Position numbers and translations under genes: made by a program
From: Paracnuella aquatica
GTDB lineage: Bacteria; Bacteroidota; Bacteroidia; Chitinophagales; Chitinophagaceae
Length of the DNA stretch: 64,000 bases
Assembly: GCF_003332885.2 (NCBI RefSeq)
Contig: NZ_QOWJ01000004.1
Coordinates: 62,001-126,000 of the forward strand
Reading direction: 5' to 3'
Notes under the pieces: generated by a model
The model's database searches: none
The model's input: the letters and a program-made list of their open reading frames with translations, nothing else
Told to the model about the DNA's origin: nothing
In this document: positions 8,445 through 17,318 of the stretch, one piece after another
Layout of the letters: every line of letters starts with the position of its first letter
How positions within the stretch are numbered: position 1 is the first letter of the stretch

Positions 8445-9440
8445 TTACTTTCTGAGTTGCACCCGCAGCACCTGGTTGCTGTTGGTCACGTACATGGTTT
8501 TTTCATCGGCCGAAAGCGCTACGTTTGATGTAGCGCCGGGCACCTTCAGCATGCCCAGTTTTTTGCCATTGCTGTTGAAAAAATAAACACCGCCCGGGCC
8601 GGTTGCGTACACGTTGCCCTTTTTATCGATCTTCAAACCATCGGGCAAGCCGGGCATGCCACGGCCTGCGCCGGCAGCACTGTAAAATATTTTCCCGTTC
8701 ACCAATTTATCGCCCTGCACATCGTACACATACCAGTTGGGTTTGCGCGGATCGCTGTTGGCAACCAGCAGCTTTTTTTCGCCGGGGAAAAATGCAATGC
8801 CATTGGGCCTGGTGAGGCTGTCGATGAGCAATACCACGTCGCCGTTCTTTTTTACTTTATACACACCGTTCCATGAAGTTTCTTTTGTGGGGTCATTGTC
8901 GCCGCGGCCGGGCAGACCATAGGGCGGGTCGGTAAAAAACAGCTCGCCGCTGTTGCTGTAGCAGGCATCGTTGGGGCTGCTCATGCGCTTGCCGCCCTGC
9001 ATATCGGCCAGGGTTACAAATTTTGCCTGCGGCTGGTCGAGCGGTGCATCCATGCGGGCCATGCGGCGGTCGCCGTGCTGGCACAGCACCAGGCGGCCCT
9101 GGCGGTCCAGTATCAGGCCGTTGCTGCCCATTTCGCCACCCCGCTCGGTGGTGCCGGTGTACCCCGATGGGTTGAGGTACACTTCTTTTCCTTTTGCAGG
9201 CGTCCATTTATACACGGTGTTGGTAGGCACATCCGAAAAAAGCAGCATGCCGCCCTTTTCTACCCAAAGCGGGCCTTCGCTCCACCTGAAACCGGTGGCA
9301 ATGATTTCGGCCTTGGCGTCTTTCGAAACAATGGCGCTTAGCGCATCATTTTCAACCTCAATGGTGCCAATAGTTGGGTAGGTTTCCTGTGCCGCACAGG
9401 CAGTGGATAAAAAAAACAATCCTGCAAAAATGGACTTCAT
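8445..9440 (-). CDS. Exported SMP-30/gluconolactonase family lactonase
   Basis: At 331 residues, it has an N-terminal signal ([18 protein letters not shown]). The STAC segment might act as a relaxed lipobox, otherwise cleavage follows CAA. The rest is a six-bladed SMP-30 propeller that hydrolyses sugar 1,5- or 1,4-lactones to aldonates. The calcium/catalytic residues are all present: Glu55 (WSEGPLW), Asn157 (SSPNDA), Asn213 (RPNGIAF) and Asp267 (GLPDGLKID). It lies 36 nt after the dehydratase gene and 16 nt before the FAH gene. The reaction order fits periplasmic lactone opening before cytosolic dehydration. The lactone source would be one of the exported quinoprotein-type dehydrogenases in the window; this link is inferred. 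Confidence 0.88.
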   Translation of the reverse strand: MKSIFAGLFFLSTACAAQETYPTIGTIEVENDALSAIVSKDAKAEIIATGFRWSEGPLWVEKGGMLLFSDVPTNTVYKWTPAKGKEVYLNPSGYTGTTERGGEMGSNGLILDRQGRLVLCQHGDRRMARMDAPLDQPQAKFVTLADMQGGKRMSSPNDACYSNSGELFFTDPPYGLPGRGDNDPTKETSWNGVYKVKKNGDVVLLIDSLTRPNGIAFFPGEKKLLVANSDPRKPNWYVYDVQGDKLVNGKIFYSAAGAGRGMPGLPDGLKIDKKGNVYATGPGGVYFFNSNGKKLGMLKVPGATSNVALSADEKTMYVTNSNQVLRVQLRK

Positions 9441-9476
9441 AAGTAAACAGTTTGGTTTATATGGTGGGGCAAAATT

Positions 9477-11219
9477 TTAATGCAGATCCCGTGTTACCTG
9501 GCTGCCGGAGCCGCCACGGAGTACGTCCATATCGGCGCCTAGGTGTGCCTGCTGCACATGATCGATGTGTAGCTTTACATACCCCCGCACGGCCATAGGC
9601 TCAGGTGGCTGCCATGCGGCCCTGCGGCGCTCCAGTTCTTCGTCTGTAATATCAAGGTGCAGCCTGCGGCCTTCCACATCCAGTTCAATCATATCGCCAT
9701 CCTGCACAAAAGCAATGGTGCCGCCCACCGCCGATTCCGGCGATACATGCAACACCACGGTGCCGGCAGCAGTGCCGCTCATGCGGCCATCCGAAATGCG
9801 GATCATATCGCGGATGCCCTTGCGCAGCAGTTTTTCGGGCAGGTCCACATTGCCCACTTCGGGCATGCCGGGATAGCCAACAGGACCTACGTTTTTTAAA
9901 ACAATTACGCAGGTCTCATCAATGTCCAGCGCCGGGTCGTCGATGCGGGCATGGTAATCTTCAATGGTTTCAAACACCACGGCGCGGCCGCGGTGCTGCA
10001 TCAGTCCTTTGTCGGCTGCCGATGGCTTGATGATGGCGCCGTTTGCACAAAGGTTTCCTTTCAATACCGCGATGCCTGCCTCCTGCTGCAACGGGTTGTC
10101 GATTTTGGCAATCACATCCTGGTTGTAGCAGATGGGCTCGTGGTTGTTTTCACCAATGGTTTTGCCATTGATGGTGATGGCATCGGTATGCAGGTATTTT
10201 TTAAGTTCGTTGATCACTACCGGCAATCCACCTGCGTAATAAAAATCTTCCATCAGGTATTTGCCCGACGGCTTCAGGTTTACCAGCAGCGGAATTTTGC
10301 TGCCGATGGCATCAAAATCTTCGAGCTTGAGATCGATGCCGATGCGGCCGGCAATGGCCAGCAGGTGAATGACAAAATTGGTGGAGCCGCCAATGGCCGC
10401 ATTGACCACGATGGCGTTTTCAAAAGCCTGCCGCGTCAGCACTTTCGACAGCTTCAGGTTTTCTTTTACCATTTGCACAATGCGCCTGCCCGAAAGTTGC
10501 GCCATTACTTTTTTGCGCGAATCAACAGCCGGTATTGCCGCTGCACCGGGCAGTGTTAAACCCAGCGCTTCTACCATGCAGGCCATGGTCGATGCGGTGC
10601 CCATCGTCATGCAATGGCCGGCACTGCGGGCCACGCCAATCTCTGCCTCCAAAATATCTTCGGCAGTATAGCTTTCTACGAGTGTTTTTTCTTTTACAAT
10701 CCAGTTAAACGAACCGCTGCCAAGGCACTCGCCTTTGAAACGGCCGTTGAGCATGGGCCCACCGGGAATGACCAATGTGGGCAGGTCTACACTGCAGGCA
10801 CCCATCAGTGTTGATGGTGTAGTTTTATCGCAGCCGGTAAGCAGCACCACCCCATCGAGCGGGTTGGCACGAATGGTTTCTTCCGTGTCCATCGCAGCCA
10901 GGTTGCGAAACAACATGGTGGTGGGGCGCATGATGGTTTCGCCGAGTGATGTAACCGGGAATTCCAGCGGGAAACCGCCGGCTTCAATGACGCCACGTTT
11001 TACCACTTCTGCAAAATCACGCAGGTGGCCGTTGCATGGCGTCAGGTCGCTCCAGGTGTTGCAGATACCAATTACCGGGCGGCCATCAAAATAATCGCTG
11101 GGATACCCTTGGTTGCGCAGCCAGGAGCGGTGCACAAAACCCATTTTATCGCTTTTGCCAAACCACTGGGTACTGCGCAATGCTTCGTTCTCACTGGTCT
11201 GGTCGGTCGTATTTTTCAT
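9477..11219 (-). CDS. IlvD/Edd family dehydratase, L-arabinonate/D-xylonate type
   Basis: This is a 580-residue cytosolic enzyme, the usual length of the pentonate-dehydratase branch. The three [2Fe-2S] ligands are Cys62 (WSDLTPCNGH), Cys130 (LTGCDKTTPS) and Cys203 (RSAGHCMTMGTAST), and the catalytic serine sits in ISDGRMSGTAAG near 483. The opening RSTQWFG...HRSWLRNQGYP and the closing TRDLH closely resemble, from memory, Rhizobium L-arabinonate dehydratase rather than IlvD (branched-chain) or Edd (6-phosphogluconate). It converts aldonates to 2-keto-3-deoxy acids. Downstream genes (lactonase, FAH) complete a pentose oxidation route. The start at ATG 11219 matches the family N-terminus. Whether the substrate is arabinonate, xylonate, fuconate or galactonate cannot be decided from sequence. 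Confidence 0.9.
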   Translation of the reverse strand: MKNTTDQTSENEALRSTQWFGKSDKMGFVHRSWLRNQGYPSDYFDGRPVIGICNTWSDLTPCNGHLRDFAEVVKRGVIEAGGFPLEFPVTSLGETIMRPTTMLFRNLAAMDTEETIRANPLDGVVLLTGCDKTTPSTLMGACSVDLPTLVIPGGPMLNGRFKGECLGSGSFNWIVKEKTLVESYTAEDILEAEIGVARSAGHCMTMGTASTMACMVEALGLTLPGAAAIPAVDSRKKVMAQLSGRRIVQMVKENLKLSKVLTRQAFENAIVVNAAIGGSTNFVIHLLAIAGRIGIDLKLEDFDAIGSKIPLLVNLKPSGKYLMEDFYYAGGLPVVINELKKYLHTDAITINGKTIGENNHEPICYNQDVIAKIDNPLQQEAGIAVLKGNLCANGAIIKPSAADKGLMQHRGRAVVFETIEDYHARIDDPALDIDETCVIVLKNVGPVGYPGMPEVGNVDLPEKLLRKGIRDMIRISDGRMSGTAAGTVVLHVSPESAVGGTIAFVQDGDMIELDVEGRRLHLDITDEELERRRAAWQPPEPMAVRGYVKLHIDHVQQAHLGADMDVLRGGSGSQVTRDLH

Positions 11220-11427
11220 TTGAGCAACAGTTCGTTTTTTATTGCCTTCAAAGGTAATTGCTTAGCCTACTGCAATGGGTGTCGGCCGCTACTTATTTGG
11301 CGCTGTCCATACGCAGCGCACTTGCATGTACCAATCATTTTTTGAAAAAGGTTTCGAACTGCCCCATGCTGTTTCCTAACAATGCTCAACATCTACTCTA
11401 TCGCTGCACAGCATGTTTAAAAAGAGA

Positions 11428-11460
11428 CATCTTTTTTTACTGGCGGAGCAAAAAAAGATG
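11428..11460 (-). terminator. A/T-rich hairpin after susD, possible terminator
   Basis: An 11-bp perfect stem (11428-11438 with 11450-11460) pairs CATC plus seven T with seven A plus GATG around an 11-nt loop. It lies just past the stop of the leftward SusD gene. The weak stem could allow read-through into the dehydratase operon. Confidence 0.4.
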
Positions 11461-11478
11461 CCGCTTATTTTTATTCAG

Positions 11479-13038
11479 TTATGGTGTATCCCAAAATACC
11501 CGGGTGGTCAGATCGTCTTTTCCGCCAATGGCCTGTACTGCGGCCTGGTAGTTTTCGCGGTTGTTCGACAACTCATAGTCTGGGTATGACAACCGGCGGA
11601 TGAATCCGCCATTGAGGTTGTTGTTGGCGCGGTTAGGTTCCAGTGCGGGGAAGCCGGTTCTGCGGAAATTGGCCCATGCTTCGTTGCCATCGGTAATGCT
11701 GGTGATCCAGTATTGCGTGTTGATCAGGCGGAGTGCATCGGCAGCCCGGTACTCCACGTTGGGATGTGACAGGTAAGCTTGCTTATCGCCTTCCGGTACT
11801 GCAGCGCCACCGGGATACAACGCATAGCGGTCCATATCAGCTTTGATGGCATTGTCGTAGTAGGTCTTGGCCGCTGCATCGCCGCCCGGAATCCAGCCCC
11901 GGTGTGCTGCTTCGGCCAGCAACAGTGCGGTTTGCGAATAGGTGATCCAAAACGTGGGTGCCGTTTGCGAGGCTACCACCCGTACGTTCATTTGCGAATA
12001 ATTCAAACCGCCATTGCGCTGACCACGGTACGGTGCGGCTTCCAGTGCGGTGCTGATCACGCCAACAGGCACACCAAACTGGTCGGCAATATTGGTGTTG
12101 GGCGCCTGGTCGGCCAATGGGTTGTTCGGGTTTTGATAGGTTGCCACCAAAAATTTACCCCTTGGATCGTTGGTTGATTTCAACTGGTTCACAAATGGCT
12201 CCGCGGCATAATAAAAACGCGGGTTGTTGTTGACCAGTCCACCGTTCGAAGGGTTGGTGTACAAAGTACCGTCATAGGTAACCCACACGTTGTCTGCATT
12301 AGATGTCATCACGCCACCGTTCAACGCTTCGGTTGCCAGTGCAGCGGCTTTCGTTGGATTAAGCTTTGAATAACGCATGCCCAAACGCAGCAGCAGCGAG
12401 TTGCCTACTTTTTTCCATTTCTCGGTTTGCACGGTTGCAGTGCCAGATGGAGTGCGGCTGTTTTTTCCAAAAAACAAATCTTCCGGAACATAATCGCCGG
12501 CAGGGTTCAAAGCGGCAATCGACTCCTTCAGTTCTTTTTCGAGGTCGGCGTAAATGGCAGCATCATCATCATACTTGGGATAGAAAATTGTTTTCAGATA
12601 TGCCTGGCCCGATTCAGAGTAAGGAACATCGCCATACTGATCTACCAAACCCATAAAAGCCTGTGCCCTCCAGATCCGGATCATGCTGCGCAGGTTTACG
12701 CGGTTCGAATTTTCCAACATCGCAAGTGCCTGCGCCATGTTTTTCAACGAGCCAGGGTACAGTGCATCCCATTTACCGTTGTTGAAGTTATCGATGTCTT
12801 CGTTGAAGTTGGGCCCCAGCGTTGCACCGGAGTTAAACGGGTTTACAAATTGCTGTACAATCGTGTGCTCGGTTTCCCAACCCGAAAGTTGGGTGCGTTG
12901 TGCGCCGGCAAAAATCAGCGCCGGGTCAATATCGTTGATGCCGTAAGGATTGGTGTTGATCTGTTCGAAGTCTTTATCGCAACCAACAAATGCCAGTACT
13001 GACGCTATCAAAATCAGCTTTCTAAATGTCGTTATCAT
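11479..13038 (-). CDS. SusD/RagB-like outer-membrane lipoprotein (SusD-like-2 type)
   Basis: At 519 residues, it has a lipoprotein signal with lipobox AFVGC (Cys20), then the SusD start CDKDFEQINTNPYG and a helical TPR-like body. It belongs to the SusD-like-2 group, with motifs GWETEHTIVQQF, WRAQAFMGLVDQYGDVPYSES and a C-terminal RRLSYPDYELSNNRENYQAA block. SusD proteins bind glycans on the cell surface and cap the SusC transporter. The start is four nt after the stop of SusC, so the two are certainly co-transcribed. The ligand is unknown; downstream pentonate enzymes suggest a pentose-containing oligosaccharide, but this is inferred. There is 259 nt before the dehydratase gene. Confidence 0.92.
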   Translation of the reverse strand: MITTFRKLILIASVLAFVGCDKDFEQINTNPYGINDIDPALIFAGAQRTQLSGWETEHTIVQQFVNPFNSGATLGPNFNEDIDNFNNGKWDALYPGSLKNMAQALAMLENSNRVNLRSMIRIWRAQAFMGLVDQYGDVPYSESGQAYLKTIFYPKYDDDAAIYADLEKELKESIAALNPAGDYVPEDLFFGKNSRTPSGTATVQTEKWKKVGNSLLLRLGMRYSKLNPTKAAALATEALNGGVMTSNADNVWVTYDGTLYTNPSNGGLVNNNPRFYYAAEPFVNQLKSTNDPRGKFLVATYQNPNNPLADQAPNTNIADQFGVPVGVISTALEAAPYRGQRNGGLNYSQMNVRVVASQTAPTFWITYSQTALLLAEAAHRGWIPGGDAAAKTYYDNAIKADMDRYALYPGGAAVPEGDKQAYLSHPNVEYRAADALRLINTQYWITSITDGNEAWANFRRTGFPALEPNRANNNLNGGFIRRLSYPDYELSNNRENYQAAVQAIGGKDDLTTRVFWDTP

Positions 13039-13042
13039 TTCG

Positions 13043-16000
13043 TCAGAATTTGAGATTTAAGGTAAGGTTGTAGTTACGTGTAGTGGGCAATGCGGCGTTT
13101 TCATAACCGCTGCGTACATCACCCGATGACTGCACGGCCTCTGGATCCAGGCCTGGAATGTCTTTGTACAAAATGGCTACGTTGCGGATCGATCCGGACA
13201 CTGCCATACCCTTGAAAAACTTGAGGTAAGAAGTGCGCTGCAACAGGCTGGTGAGGTTATACGCCAGCGATATATTTCTCAACTTCACGAAATCGGATTT
13301 AAAAATAAACGGATCGCCGATCTGCAGGTTGCGGTAGTCGGCATAAAAGCCTTGCAGGTCGGTTACGTTGGTAGTGTTGGGTGCACCCGAGCCCTGGTAA
13401 ACAGCGGGAAAATTGGAATTGTTGATACCGGCTTCGCCTTCTCTGCGGCCCACCAGCGAAGCTTTGGAAAGCCCCTGGCGCAGCATGTTCAGCGCAGTAG
13501 ATGACAATACGGTGCCGCCAAATTTGTAATCAATGAATACACCCAGCGTCAGGTTTTTATAAGAAAAATTGTTGGTCCAGCCGCCGGTGTATTTTGGAAT
13601 AGAGCTGCCTACAGGAACATAGTTTGGCGATGCCAGCAAACGGCCGTTGTTGTTCACTACAATTTCACCTTTGTCGTTGCGCAGGTAAGTGCGGGTGTAC
13701 AGTTGGTTCATCGGCAGGCCCACGGTATAGCGGATCTGGCCGAGGAACTCGTTGCCGGTTGCATTGAAGTTGAGCAGGAGGAAATCATTCACACCCGGCG
13801 AAATAGCCAGCACTTTGGTTGCCAGGTAAGTGTTGTTCCAAGAGGTAGACCAGCTAAATTTTCTGCCTTGAACAGGGCGACCTTCAATCGACAATTCCAA
13901 ACCGCGGTTCCGCAAAGAACCAAGGTTGTCTTTAGTGCCGGTGTAGCCCGATGTATTCGACAGCGTAACATCCAGTACCTGCTTTGTGGTTACTTTATCA
14001 AAAACGGTCGCATCAATGTTCAACCTGTTTTTAAACATCCGCAATTCCAAACCCAATTCTTTTTCTTCCACTTTAAATGGCGTCAGTGCAGGGTTTGGCG
14101 CCAGGCCGCCAGAGATAGAAGCAGTTGGCTGGCCGTTGAAGTTGTTTTGCGCAATGGCATAAGTCAGCAAACCCTCGTAAGGACCAACGCCTTGCTGGCT
14201 GCCGGTTTGGGCCCATGAAGCCCGCAACTTACCGTAGTTAACCCAGGTGAGTTTGGGAATCAGTTCAGAGAAAATAAAGCTACCGGAAACAGAGGGATAA
14301 AACACGCTGTTGCTCGCCGGGTTGTACACCGAGAACCAATCCTGGCGGCCGGTAACATTCACATACAACAAGTTGTTGTAACCCAGTTCCACCAAGCCAT
14401 ACAGCGAGTTGATGCGGCTCTTATTGTAGTTATAGCTTTGGTTTCTTACGTTGCCGTTGGCAATGGAAAAGATATCCTTAATGAGGAAGTTGTTGGCGTT
14501 CTGGTTGAACGTACGGTTCTCCACACGCCAGGTGTTACCACCAACACTTGCATCAATAGAAAAGTTTTTAAATTCCTTGGAACCACCCAACAAGAAATCG
14601 GCGTTTACATCGGTGCCTTTGCCTTCGGAAAGACTGTAAGTGCCTTTGTAGGTACCGTCAGGGTTGGTGATCAAACTGGTACCAATACCGCCAGGCACTT
14701 TCGACTCTAGGAAGTTGATGGAATAATCGTAGTTGTACCGGCCTTGCAGGTACAGCCAGTCGGCAAATTCATAGCGCAAAGTTGCCGTGCCCAGTAAGCG
14801 GTCACGCTTGTTTACCCAGCTTTGTCCCACCTGGTTGGCGTAGTACGGGTTGAGCACGGTGCCCTGGAAACCGGAGGTTTGGTTTTCGGTATTGGTCACC
14901 GGGTCAACTGCACTGTTCTTTAAAGCAGATGTAGGAATGGAATTGGCTAAACGGGTAAAGAAGTTAACGGAACCAGCACCTTGCGTACCGATCTGCGGCG
15001 GATTGCTTTGTTCTTCGTTTGCCCAGTTGATGTTTACGGTAAACTTAAGCCGCTTGGTAATATCATGGTTCAAACCGAAGTTAACGATCTTTCTTTTGTA
15101 CTCATCTCTTGGCTCAATGCCTTTTGCATCAGTGTTGGAAAATGAAGCACGGAAGCTACCGTTTTGTCCACCACCCGAAAAGGCAACGGTGTTGGTAAAA
15201 TTGGAACCGGTTTGCAGGTAATCGAACAAGCGGTCTTCGTAAGCCGAGTAAGGCTGCAAGCTACCGTCAAATATGGGTGTCGGCTGCCCATCGAGGCGTG
15301 CACCCCAGCCAAACTGGCCGTTGCTCCGGGCACTGGCTGCTGAAGTTGGTTTTTGACCACCTACGCCCAGGCCATACATGGTTTGAAATTGATCCATGAA
15401 GTTCAGGGCTTCCTGAGCGGTGTAGCTCGAAGTGAGTTCAACACCAACGCCTTGGTTTTTAGCGCCTGATTTTGTAGTGATGATGATGGCACCGGCCGCA
15501 GCACGAACACCATATAGGGCCGATGCGGTGGAACCTTTCAGTACCGTCATGGTTTCAATATCATCGGGGTTAATGTTTAACAGGTTATCACCGCGGTCGC
15601 GGTTGTCCACGTTACCGTTGGCAGCCCTTGCGCCCTGGTCAATGGGCAAACCGTTTACCACGATCAGCGGTGCGTTGTTTGATCCCGCAAAACCAACCTG
15701 GCCGCGCAACCGTATTTGCGTGCTGGCGCCTGCGCCGGCAGCGGGCGGTGTAATATTCAAACCGGCAACCTTACCTTCCAACGACTCCATCGCGTTGGTG
15801 GTTCGGTTGGTAACCATTTCATCCGTTTTAACGGTGGTAGTGGCATAACCCAGTTTTTTTGCTTCGCGTTTAATACCCAGTGCGGTAACCACCACGGTTT
15901 CCATACTGCGGGTATCGGCAGCAAGTGTAACGTTGATGGATTGTTGTCCGGAAACAGGCACTTCCTGTGTGGTGAATCCTACAAATGAAACCACCAGCAC

Positions 16001-16225
16001 ATCGGAGTTGCTGGCTGCGATGCTGAATTTACCGGCAGCATCAGTTAAAGTTCTACGTGATGTACCTTTTACTTCCACTGTTGCACGGCTGATGGCGCGG
16101 TTCTCTGCATCGGTAACCGTTCCGGTAATGTTTTGTGCAAAAGCAGTGACTGAAAAAAGCAGGAGGAAAAGGAAGATGGAAGGCTTCTTCAATTGAGCGG
16201 AATGCCGCCGAAGAAATTCTTTCAT
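13043..16225 (-). CDS. SusC/RagA-type TonB-linked outer-membrane transporter
   Basis: At 1060 residues, it begins with a signal peptide (FLFLLLFSVTAFAQ). A carboxypeptidase-regulatory-like beta domain follows (about 31-108, NITGTVTDAENRAISRATVEVKG), then a TonB-box/plug start METVVVTALGIKREAKKLGY, the SusC plug motif LIVVNGLPID and LKGSTASALYG. A long 22-strand barrel ends in a terminal Phe (LTLNLKF). With SusD it imports oligosaccharides using TonB energy. It is the first gene of the leftward operon and is divergent from the AraC-family regulator, sharing a 192-nt promoter region; AraC control of both directions is therefore likely. No FecR/ECF signalling extension is seen. Substrate unknown. 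Confidence 0.93.
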   Translation of the reverse strand: MKEFLRRHSAQLKKPSIFLFLLLFSVTAFAQNITGTVTDAENRAISRATVEVKGTSRRTLTDAAGKFSIAASNSDVLVVSFVGFTTQEVPVSGQQSINVTLAADTRSMETVVVTALGIKREAKKLGYATTTVKTDEMVTNRTTNAMESLEGKVAGLNITPPAAGAGASTQIRLRGQVGFAGSNNAPLIVVNGLPIDQGARAANGNVDNRDRGDNLLNINPDDIETMTVLKGSTASALYGVRAAAGAIIITTKSGAKNQGVGVELTSSYTAQEALNFMDQFQTMYGLGVGGQKPTSAASARSNGQFGWGARLDGQPTPIFDGSLQPYSAYEDRLFDYLQTGSNFTNTVAFSGGGQNGSFRASFSNTDAKGIEPRDEYKRKIVNFGLNHDITKRLKFTVNINWANEEQSNPPQIGTQGAGSVNFFTRLANSIPTSALKNSAVDPVTNTENQTSGFQGTVLNPYYANQVGQSWVNKRDRLLGTATLRYEFADWLYLQGRYNYDYSINFLESKVPGGIGTSLITNPDGTYKGTYSLSEGKGTDVNADFLLGGSKEFKNFSIDASVGGNTWRVENRTFNQNANNFLIKDIFSIANGNVRNQSYNYNKSRINSLYGLVELGYNNLLYVNVTGRQDWFSVYNPASNSVFYPSVSGSFIFSELIPKLTWVNYGKLRASWAQTGSQQGVGPYEGLLTYAIAQNNFNGQPTASISGGLAPNPALTPFKVEEKELGLELRMFKNRLNIDATVFDKVTTKQVLDVTLSNTSGYTGTKDNLGSLRNRGLELSIEGRPVQGRKFSWSTSWNNTYLATKVLAISPGVNDFLLLNFNATGNEFLGQIRYTVGLPMNQLYTRTYLRNDKGEIVVNNNGRLLASPNYVPVGSSIPKYTGGWTNNFSYKNLTLGVFIDYKFGGTVLSSTALNMLRQGLSKASLVGRREGEAGINNSNFPAVYQGSGAPNTTNVTDLQGFYADYRNLQIGDPFIFKSDFVKLRNISLAYNLTSLLQRTSYLKFFKGMAVSGSIRNVAILYKDIPGLDPEAVQSSGDVRSGYENAALPTTRNYNLTLNLKF

Positions 16226-16417
16226 AATGGCAAGTGTTGTTTAGAAAAAAATGTTCGGGAAAGAGAGCAAAAGATATCGTTAGATGGATACAAAGTATTC
16301 AAACATCAGCGCGAAAAACTTCCAAAATAGAACAGCGTAGGATATTGTACAAGCACAAACATTTTTCTTCCTAATATCGTTGCATCGAAGTTTGCCAATT
16401 CAGAAACGAACGATTGC

Positions 16418-17308
16418 ATGAACCAGTACTTTTTAAAGAAAGATTGTAAAGAGCTTCATGCGTTTCCGCATATCATTGAATTTGCAGTCAAGAAAAACAA
16501 CACCATACAATTCGGGTCATTAGCAAAAACAGCACAGGATTTTTTTCGGGTGTATTATGTTATTGACGGACGCTTCGACTGGGTGATCGATCAGCAGCAC
16601 CATATATTTTATCCCGGTGACCTTGCTTTTGTTTTACCCGGCCAGCAGTTTGGTGGCGAAAGAGACCTGCTCGACATTGGTACGGTAGCGTGGATGCACC
16701 TGGGGTTGCAGGAATTTGATTCCAGCGGCAAACTGGCGTTGGGTAAATGGAGCCGCCTCACCGACAGTGAATGCAGGAGCATTGGGCAAATACTGGTGAT
16801 GAATAATTGCGCAGCGCTATCCAAGATGAAAGATGCAGGTGCATTGTTTCAAAGCATACAACAGGAGTTTTGCAATCAAGAGATCGGGTATGCATCACGC
16901 ATCAATCAACTGGTGGAAGAATTGTTCATCCTTATTGCACGGCAACTAACGCAGCAGAACACATCGCGCAGAGATTTTCCGCAAACATTTATGAAGCTCG
17001 AACAAACGCTGCGCGAAAAACTATCGCACCAATGGACGGTGGAAGAAATGGCTGCACTGGTGGGTTTGGGCAATACTGCATTTTCGGAAAAAGTAAAAAG
17101 CTATACCGGCTTTTCGCCGCTCAACTACCTGATCAACATCCGCATATCGGAAGCCATCAAACTGCTGAAGCGGCCCGATGTTCATGTAACAGATATTGCG
17201 CTGGATGTAGGTTTTTATTCGTCGCAGCACTTTGCCACAACGTTTAAAAAACTAACCGGATACACACCCAGCGAGTTTAGAAAAAAGAATACAACCCCCA
17301 CTGAATAA
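16418..17308 (+). CDS. AraC family transcriptional regulator
   Basis: This 296-residue protein has an N-terminal cupin-like ligand domain (about 1-170; FRVYYVIDGRFDWVIDQQHHIFYPGDLAFVLPG) and a C-terminal double helix-turn-helix (about 200-290; WTVEEMAALVGLGNTAFSEKVKSYTGFSPLNYL then VTDIALDVGFYSSQHFATTFKKLTGYTPSEFRK). AraC proteins usually activate sugar genes after binding a small ligand. It is the first gene of a rightward operon of sugar-acid genes and is divergent from susC. The kinase gene begins 10 nt after its stop. The start codon is directly preceded by CGAACGATTG (16407-16416), a decamer repeated in the window. It is likely the local regulator of both flanking operons; the inducer is unknown. 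Confidence 0.9.
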   Translation: MNQYFLKKDCKELHAFPHIIEFAVKKNNTIQFGSLAKTAQDFFRVYYVIDGRFDWVIDQQHHIFYPGDLAFVLPGQQFGGERDLLDIGTVAWMHLGLQEFDSSGKLALGKWSRLTDSECRSIGQILVMNNCAALSKMKDAGALFQSIQQEFCNQEIGYASRINQLVEELFILIARQLTQQNTSRRDFPQTFMKLEQTLREKLSHQWTVEEMAALVGLGNTAFSEKVKSYTGFSPLNYLINIRISEAIKLLKRPDVHVTDIALDVGFYSSQHFATTFKKLTGYTPSEFRKKNTTPTE

Positions 17309-17318
17309 ACGTTTGAAA